Assembly (NCBI RefSeq): GCF_017565645.3 | Contig: NZ_CP086136.1 | Coordinates: 5,129,501-5,193,500 of the forward strand | DNA length: 64,000 nucleotides | From: Bradyrhizobium barranii subsp. barranii | Lineage (GTDB): Bacteria; Pseudomonadota; Alphaproteobacteria; Rhizobiales; Xanthobacteraceae | Reading direction: 5' to 3' | Shown here: one piece after another, positions 62,704-64,000 of the stretch | Position numbering within the stretch: position 1 is the stretch's first letter | How the letters are laid out: each line of letters starts with the position of its first letter | Made by a program: the position numbers and the translations under genes | The notes under the pieces: generated by a model | What the model saw: only the letters and a program-made list of their open reading frames with translations | Database searches by the model: none | What the model was told of the DNA's origin: nothing

Positions 62704-64000
62704 TTATGCCGCGCGCACGCCCGCCAGGAAGGTGCCGACCTCGCCTGAGAGCTGCTCGGCCTGCTTGGAGAGGTTGGAGGCGGCCGCGAGCACCATGCCG
62801 GCGGCGTTGCCGGTCTCGTTCGCTGCGGTGCTGACGCCGCCGATATTGGTGGTGACTTCCTTGGTCGCTTCAGCGGTCTGCGAGACGCTGCGGGCGATCT
62901 CGGCGGTGGCGGCGCCTTGCTCCTCGATGGCCGCGCCGATCGAGGTGGCGATCCGGCTGACTTCCTCGATGGTGGCGGTGATGCCGCCGATGGCGTCCAC
63001 GGCCTCCTTGGTCGCGCCCTGGATCTGGGCGATCTTGTCGCCGATCTCGCGGGTGGCTTCCGCGGTCTGGCTCGCCAGCGACTTCACCTCGGAGGCGACG
63101 ACGGCAAAGCCGCGGCCGGCTTCACCAGCGCGCGCGGCCTCGATGGTGGCATTCAGCGCGAGCAGATTGGTCTGCGCCGCGATGCTGGAGATCAGCTCGG
63201 CGACGTGCTCGATCTGCTGGGCGCCGTCAGAGAGGGCACGGACGATGGTGTCGGTGCGGCGTGCGCTGTCCACGGCGCGGCCGGTCACTTCGGCGGATTG
63301 CGCGACCTGGCGGCTGATCTCGGTGATGGAGGAGGAGAGCTCTTCGGCGGCAGCCGCGACCGTCTGGACGCGCTGGCTGGCTTCGGTGGCGGCCGAGCCG
63401 ACCACGGCGGCGCGGCGGTTGGTGCCCTCGGCCGTGGACGACATCGACTTGGCGGTGGTCTCGAGCTCGCCGGAGCCCGAGGCCATCAGGCCGACGAGCT
63501 GGCCGACCGAGGCATCGAAGCGGTCGGCGAGCGCGATCAGCGCGTCACGCTTCTCCTGCTCGCTGCGTGTCTTGGCGGCGATCTGTTCGGACTCCAGCGT
63601 GCGCGCCGTCAAAGCAGTCTGCCTGAGCACTTCGAGGGGTTCGGCCATGCGGCCGATCTCGTCACCGCGGCTGGTCTCCTCGACCGGCTTGTCGATGGCA
63701 CCGTCGGCGATCTCCTGCATGCGGGTCTTCTGGCGATCAAGCGCGCCGAGCACGTCGCGGGCGATCAGCCACGACAACGTCGCCATCAGCAGCATCAGGC
63801 CGAAGCCGACCGCGGCAAGCTCGAGCGTCAGCGCGCGCACATCGGCGTCGATGTCGTCGACATAGAGGCCATAGCTGATCGTCGCGTTCCAGGGAGCGAA
63901 CTTGCGCGCGAACACGGTCTTGCGCACCGCTTCGGTCTGGCCGGGGCGGGGATAAAGATAGGAGGCTACGCCGCCGCCATTCTGTTCGCCGGCCTTGAGG
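62704..64000 (-). CDS. Methyl-accepting chemotaxis protein, Cache-type (partial at the right edge)
   Basis: Frame is open to the window end, so the first part of the sensor is missing; about 430 residues are visible. The visible Cache end ([26 protein letters not shown]) differs from the first receptor, TM2 and HAMP are similar, and everything from ADRFDAS on is identical to the neighbour. Tandem duplicate with a diverged sensor. Stop at 62704; 269 bases separate it from the next gene downstream. Confidence 0.95.
   Translation of the reverse strand, partial: LKAGEQNGGGVASYLYPRPGQTEAVRKTVFARKFAPWNATISYGLYVDDIDADVRALTLELAAVGFGLMLLMATLSWLIARDVLGALDRQKTRMQEIADGAIDKPVEETSRGDEIGRMAEPLEVLRQTALTARTLESEQIAAKTRSEQEKRDALIALADRFDASVGQLVGLMASGSGELETTAKSMSSTAEGTNRRAAVVGSAATEASQRVQTVAAAAEELSSSITEISRQVAQSAEVTGRAVDSARRTDTIVRALSDGAQQIEHVAELISSIAAQTNLLALNATIEAARAGEAGRGFAVVASEVKSLASQTAEATREIGDKIAQIQGATKEAVDAIGGITATIEEVSRIATSIGAAIEEQGAATAEIARSVSQTAEATKEVTTNIGGVSTAANETGNAAGMVLAAASNLSKQAEQLSGEVGTFLAGVRAA

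Overview
The window looks like chromosomal DNA of a Bradyrhizobium-type alphaproteobacterium (Rhizobiales). The evidence is high GC, a BA14K protein and a DUF1236 protein, an NDUFA12-type complex I subunit, EcfG-type promoters (GGAAC-N16-CGTT), a rhizobial DctA carrier, HRXXN and CHASE3 histidine kinases, and the intergenic palindrome that translates as MAGLVPAIHV. I see no tRNA, rRNA, CRISPR array, transposase or integrase.

Layout. 1-2993: the 5' part of a very large Gly-rich autotransporter, minus strand, running off the left edge. 3228-5896: a response regulator and a hybrid CHASE3 kinase. 6143-13100: accessory genes (BA14K, NDUFA12, a GST, a divergent DJ-1/PfpI and GlxA-type pair, a methyltransferase, a frame-broken SBF-type transporter, an alpha/beta hydrolase). 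13346-24261: an envelope and central-metabolism block (DUF2155, aat, aroQ-accB-accC, DUF1236, a DsbA-like protein, an M48 protease). A three-gene two-component cassette (15131-18185) sits inside it between accC and aat and has its own EcfG-type promoter. 24440-30843: an aminotransferase, bioY, dctA, an SDR gene with a divergent XRE regulator, and a DadA-like oxidase. 30908-40905: rne, an amidase, PBP1A, prfB with its programmed frameshift, and a beta-hydroxyacid dehydrogenase. 40920-44130: two EamA transporters and an orphan amino-acid binding protein. 44369-46552: an unrecognised multi-span membrane protein. 46558-52146: a polysaccharide export cluster (O-antigen ligase, glycosyltransferase, ABC ATPase, a glycosyltransferase-permease fusion, a small membrane protein). 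52273-60579: a DUF6502-DUF5666 operon, an M23 peptidase, a peroxiredoxin with a Lys-rich tail, and a giant AsmA-like protein. 60740-64000: two tandem chemoreceptors, the second cut by the window edge.

How the genes work together. aroQ, accB and accC form a biosynthetic operon. The amidase, PBP1A and M23 peptidase all act on peptidoglycan. The minus-strand genes at 46558-52146 are packed head to tail and look like one glycan assembly and ABC export operon. The stress layer is the clearest regulatory theme: perfect EcfG-type promoters precede the DUF1236 gene and the CHASE3 kinase / response regulator / HRXXN kinase cassette, and a near match precedes the BA14K gene.

Most unusual points: the EcfG-controlled HRXXN cassette; an O-antigen ligase whose last 30 or so residues are the tail of an M23 peptidase, matching the intact M23 gene 7.8 kb away and bracketing the glycan cluster; a glycosyltransferase fused to an ABC-2 permease; a 32-histidine insertion in the S1 region of RNase E; a one-cysteine peroxiredoxin with a histone-like tail; and tandem chemoreceptors with identical signalling domains.
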